A DNA stretch of 64,000 nt from Rhytidiadelphus loreus (taxonomy: Eukaryota > Streptophyta > Bryopsida > Hypnales > Hylocomiaceae), in contig OX344762.1 in assembly GCA_947034895.1 (NCBI GenBank), positions 87,538,981-87,602,980 of the forward strand, in the 5' to 3' direction. Each line of letters opens with the position of its first letter. Within the stretch, counting starts at the first letter, position 1. A model generated the notes under the pieces. That model saw only the letters and a program-made list of their open reading frames with translations. It was not told where the DNA came from and made no database searches. Position numbers and translations under genes: made by a program. Positions 60,311 to 64,000 of the stretch are shown here, piece by piece.

Positions 60311-62150
60311 TGATAAACAAGTGCCTTTCACTGAGGTATGTAATATTGGAGTCACTTCAACTACTACTTGTGGTTTTTGAAGGGACCTAATATGAATATG
60401 CTCTTAATTTATGCCCACTAGTTTGTTTGTTTTTGACTAGTGGCCTCCCTAGTGACCTCACTGCACAAGCCAATTTTTAGGGGGGTAAGGCCAGAAAGGT
60501 CATATTTTAATAGATCTAACCAAATTTCACCAAAAGAAAATACTAGAAGGAAGGCTCGTTTTTTGTGACGAGCATAGAAATGCAAGCAAATGTATAATTA
60601 GACGTCAGGCATGTCTACTATGAATGTTTAAGAAAATCCTTCAAACTTGACGAGGCAAAAACACAAAGAAATCAATAGTAACATCCCTTGTTTAGACTAT
60701 AACATCACATAAAACATGGTGAATTTTTTGGAAAAATTGAAGACAAGTGGCAGTCACGTCAATGCCACATAGACGTGGACTGCCACATGGATTTTTTCAA
60801 GCACAACCCGCTAATGACGTGGATGTTGATGTGGCATAAATTAAAAAATGACTTGGCTATTTTTATTTTTCAACGTGGCATGTCTAGTCAGTAGGCTGTG
60901 ATGAGGGTTTGAAAATTATACAATGTTCAAGAAGACATTCTAACAAATACGCGTTTTAGAAAACGTCAATAGCAACATGGAAGTGATTTATGTTCATGTT
61001 CATTTATCATTAGCCATATTGTATTTTATGTCAAACAAATCATTTACAACATCCAAAAAAACATTGATGACATCATAGTGGATGTTTACTTTGGAATGAC
61101 CATACAAAATATACCATACATAATAGATCATACATAATACACAATATGCCATATATAGTACACAATATGCTGTATTTTGTATTTATGTTACATGGCTTGA
61201 AAAAACACTTATTGTGAGTATATTAACAAGAGAAGGCAAACTATAAATACAAATGGGGTGGTAGGAGGGAAGACAAACCATATGGGATATGATTTTTTTT
61301 TAATTATACAAAGTTGTCGGAGTTGACATTAGAAAAAAGATTTGGACTTCATAATTGACGTCTCAATTGACATCACAAAAAACATTTGGACGTTTCAATT
61401 GATGTCTTCATTGACATTGCAAGAGATGTTTAATAAAACATTGTTCAAATTTTCAAATGGTGTCAAAGTGTGCTGACATGGCATGTCACTTCATCCTTAT
61501 TGGATGTCATGTTATTCAAATTCTACATCATGTACTATTTTAAAATTTAAAATTTAAAATTAATTAAATTAATTATTTTTAAATTTAGTTTAATTTTTAA
61601 AACATATTACATGGCTGCCCTTCTCCTATGTTTTTACAATTGGTCAGGATTTTACCTCAATCTCTAGTAACTTTCACTAACTTATCCGAAGTTAACAAAA
61701 AACCCTTGCCAATGTGGCATTTCTATGTTTTTTTGGACATTGTATACAACGCATCTATGTTTTTTTTTATGTCTTCTGGAACACCATTGTCACACATGAC
61801 ATCAACTTATTAAGCCAATGACATTCCAACATTTTTTAGAACATCTACCTTAATTCTGCCTCCCATGGTTGCAATCCCATCTTTGTGCTCTTGTTGTGAA
61901 AAACATGCATGCTTGTTGCTAACATCCGAAAAAACAAGGGCTCCTATTAGTGAAAGCCCTAGTGCTAATTCTACAAAAGAGGCAAGAGTTAGTTATATAC
62001 AAACTTCCTTTGTCCGAAAATGATCTTCATATTGGAATGTATTTTTGGTCCCCAAAAGATCTACACATTGTGACATGGAAAGAAAGGCCCATAAAATAAA
62101 GTTTAGGCAATTCTATAGTACTTTACAATAGCATTACATGTTTTTTGGTC
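60311..62150. other. AT-rich non-coding stretch
   Basis: Repeated GACGT/ACGTC-containing phrases (GACGTGGACTGCCACATGG, GACATTGCAAGAGATG) suggest decayed transposon sequence. No gene recognised. Confidence 0.45.
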
Positions 62151-62520
62151 TATCAGGAGGATTGTTTTAGGCTAGTTCATGTTGCTAGAAACCAGCTTAT
62201 GTTGTGTGAATAAAAAATTATTAAAAAATCATTAAAAAATTAAAAAAGTTTAAAAAATCATTAAAAGTTTAAAAATATTAAAATATTAAAATCATTAAAA
62301 ATTTAAAAATATTAAAATTTAAAAATCATTAAAAAGTTTTAAAAATTATTAAAAAATTAAAATTAAAACTATTTTTTTTAAATTAAAAAAGTATTAAATT
62401 TAAAATAAAAAATATTATTTGATGTGGTAGTTGCCTTGCCACGTTAGTAGACTATTGTAGCAGAGTTCCAAGGGTTTGGGAACATAGCAGAATGTAGGGG
62501 AATTCACAGCCTTCTATAGA
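62151..62520. mobile_element. Probable diverged member of the TAGGGGAGATT MITE family, copy E
   Basis: A long A/T core of ATTAAAAA repeats is followed on the right by the GATGTGGTAGTTGCCTTGCC-ACGTTAG dyad, GTTCCAAGGGTTTGGGAAC, and AGGGGAATTCACAGCCTTCT. This is the layout of the right half of copy B. The outer limits are uncertain. Confidence 0.5.
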
Positions 62521-62949
62521 CGCTAAAAAACATGTAATGATTGGCAAGTTATTCTAAGCCTTGTCCAAGTTGGTCTCATCTCCCTTCCAATTAGAACAAA
62601 AAACTAGTTGTAGTCCGAGCTCGCTCCATCTCCCTTCCAATTAGAACCTCAGTAGGCTCCAATTCAAGCTAGCCCCATTTTCCTTCCAATTAAAATCCAA
62701 CCAACTATCTTGGTATGATTTCCAAGCACTACCACCTCATTTGGACATCTACATTCAATAACCCAACAATTGACCATTAGTGTAGGAACAACAACACAAT
62801 AGACATCTCAAACCAAGCAGTGTAGGAACTATGCCACACTAGCCAAATGAGTTGCCACCAATGTTCCTTGCAAATGCCCCCAAAATTCATTTTTTTTAAG
62901 TACCCCAAAATCACACATTAAAAACTAATCCAAAATCCAAAATTTCAAG
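62521..62949. other. Non-coding stretch
   Basis: A direct repeat of about 20 bases, CATCTCCCTTCCAATTAGAA, occurs at 62578 and 62628. Nothing else is recognised. Confidence 0.5.
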
Positions 62950-63049
62950 ATGATAGGAGTGCATCAAACCCTACTTATAATTGAAAATAGATTTAAAAAA
63001 AATGTTATTTTCAACCTTGATTTGGAGCATTTGGTCCAACAAGAAGATC

Positions 63050-63680
63050 ATTTTGGGACGAAGGGAGTAAGCTTATATATTAACAATGTTATGTTTCCCA
63101 CTTTCAAGATGACGACTTCTCGTGAAGGTGTAAGTCATCTGTATAAGAAGGAAGATCCACATGAGAGCTACATCAAATTGAAATATTGTTGTTTGTTTTC
63201 CACTTTAGATTTAGAATGTCAAATTGGAAGGGTTTTTTTAGTCTCAAGATGAAGAGCCTCAATTAGAGGTTGAATTTGAACATCCATTGTCACAACTGCT
63301 AGATGAGCCGCTTCTACCATGGGATTTTGCATCACCTTATGTGCATCTATGAGATGAAACTGGTGCTTCTCGACCACCAAAGCAACCTCGTATAGAATAA
63401 CGGTGGCACAGAAACCTTCAGCAGGATGCTCGTGTGTTAGTGATCTTGTTACAAGTTGGATGAGTTAAATCCGGTAGTTATGAAGTAACATTTGAAGGGT
63501 GCTTTGAAGGTCTAAACTACGACCAATACAATTGTATGTTCAAACCAATCAAAAGGAGTCGTGAATACCAAGAATGGTTAGAGGGTCCTGTCAATTTCTT
63601 AACGAAGGCGGATTGTATTGAATTTATCATTGTGACTATCAAACGCATTCTCAAGTTTTTGCAGATGGAGTGAAGGTTGT
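63050..63680 (+). pseudogene. Decayed reading frame, unrecognised
   Basis: Coding-like phrases on the plus strand include EEPQLEVEFEHPL, DEPLLPWDFASPYVHL, FEGCFEGLNYDQYNCMFKP and EYQEWLEGPVNFL. They are separated by stops and frame changes at about 63250, 63350, 63400 and 63465. The composition is more balanced than the surroundings. It may be a transposon-encoded protein or dead host gene; I do not recognise the family. Confidence 0.35.
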
Positions 63681-64000
63681 CTAAGAATTCTAGTTTTTTA
63701 CCTCTAATAGGCATTGTTTTGATGTTAGTGCTTATATCCATATTTGAAGTATTTTATAGAATTATTTTGTATGGTTATAGTTGTAAAAGGAAAAGATGGA
63801 AATAGTTTGCCTTTTAGGTGGACTTTAAAGTGATTTTTCTTCTAAGTTAAAAATAAAGAAATAGTTGTGGGGCCAAATATAAAGGCCAATAATTGTAGTT
63901 AGCCTTAGGAGCAAGTTAAGGGTTGATGTCTACTTGCTTATGTGGTGAGGAGTTGTTGATAAGAGGGAGGATAAGGTGGACACTATTCATCTGATAGTTT
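63681..64000. other. Non-coding tail of the window
   Basis: No feature recognised. Confidence 0.4.

Overview
The window is nuclear DNA of a land plant. It holds spliced genes with GT-AG introns, a class III secretory peroxidase, an ABA4-type carotenoid/ABA protein and a plant-type R3H-SUZ protein, set in AT-rich DNA full of small inverted-repeat transposons. The species cannot be fixed from the sequence.

Layout. 0-1 kb: first exon of a peroxidase on the minus strand, cut by the window edge and followed by a long GA microsatellite in its first intron. 1.5-8.1 kb: a diverged inverted duplication around an AT-rich core with four MITEs. 8.1-11.9 kb: AT-rich, two MITEs, a TA microsatellite. 12.0-22.7 kb: a broken L-type lectin gene (plus strand) split by a decayed Ty1/copia element (minus strand, LTRs 12470-12761 and 22041-22331). 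The copia element itself holds a 4.4-kb foldback element with hAT-like ends (16415-20831). Between pol and the 3' LTR it also carries an antisense piece of host DNA coding for an OSB-like PDF motif. 25.1-28.5 kb: a three-exon 2-oxoglutarate/Fe(II) dioxygenase gene (minus, 349 aa predicted), with a hairpin-bearing MITE in intron 2 and a sister copy upstream. 33.9-36.4 kb: a seven-exon ABA4-like gene (plus, 261 aa), with one probable GC-AG intron. 39.5-43.4 kb: an eight-exon R3H-SUZ RNA-binding protein gene (plus, 467 aa). 44-64 kb: mostly non-coding AT-rich DNA with more MITEs, including a 455-bp TIR element (45746-46200) enclosing an almost perfect 82-bp-arm hairpin, several CACTA-type MITEs, and a decayed reading frame near 63 kb.

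The intact genes look independent: ABA4 acts in plastid neoxanthin/ABA precursor synthesis, the dioxygenase in soluble specialised or hormone metabolism, the R3H-SUZ protein in RNA binding, and the peroxidase in the cell wall. Their exon models were assembled by eye from reading frames, splice signals and recalled family features. No search or alignment was run. The most unusual structures are the foldback element inside the copia element, the OSB-like fragment carried by the copia element, and the near-perfect hairpin at 46 kb.
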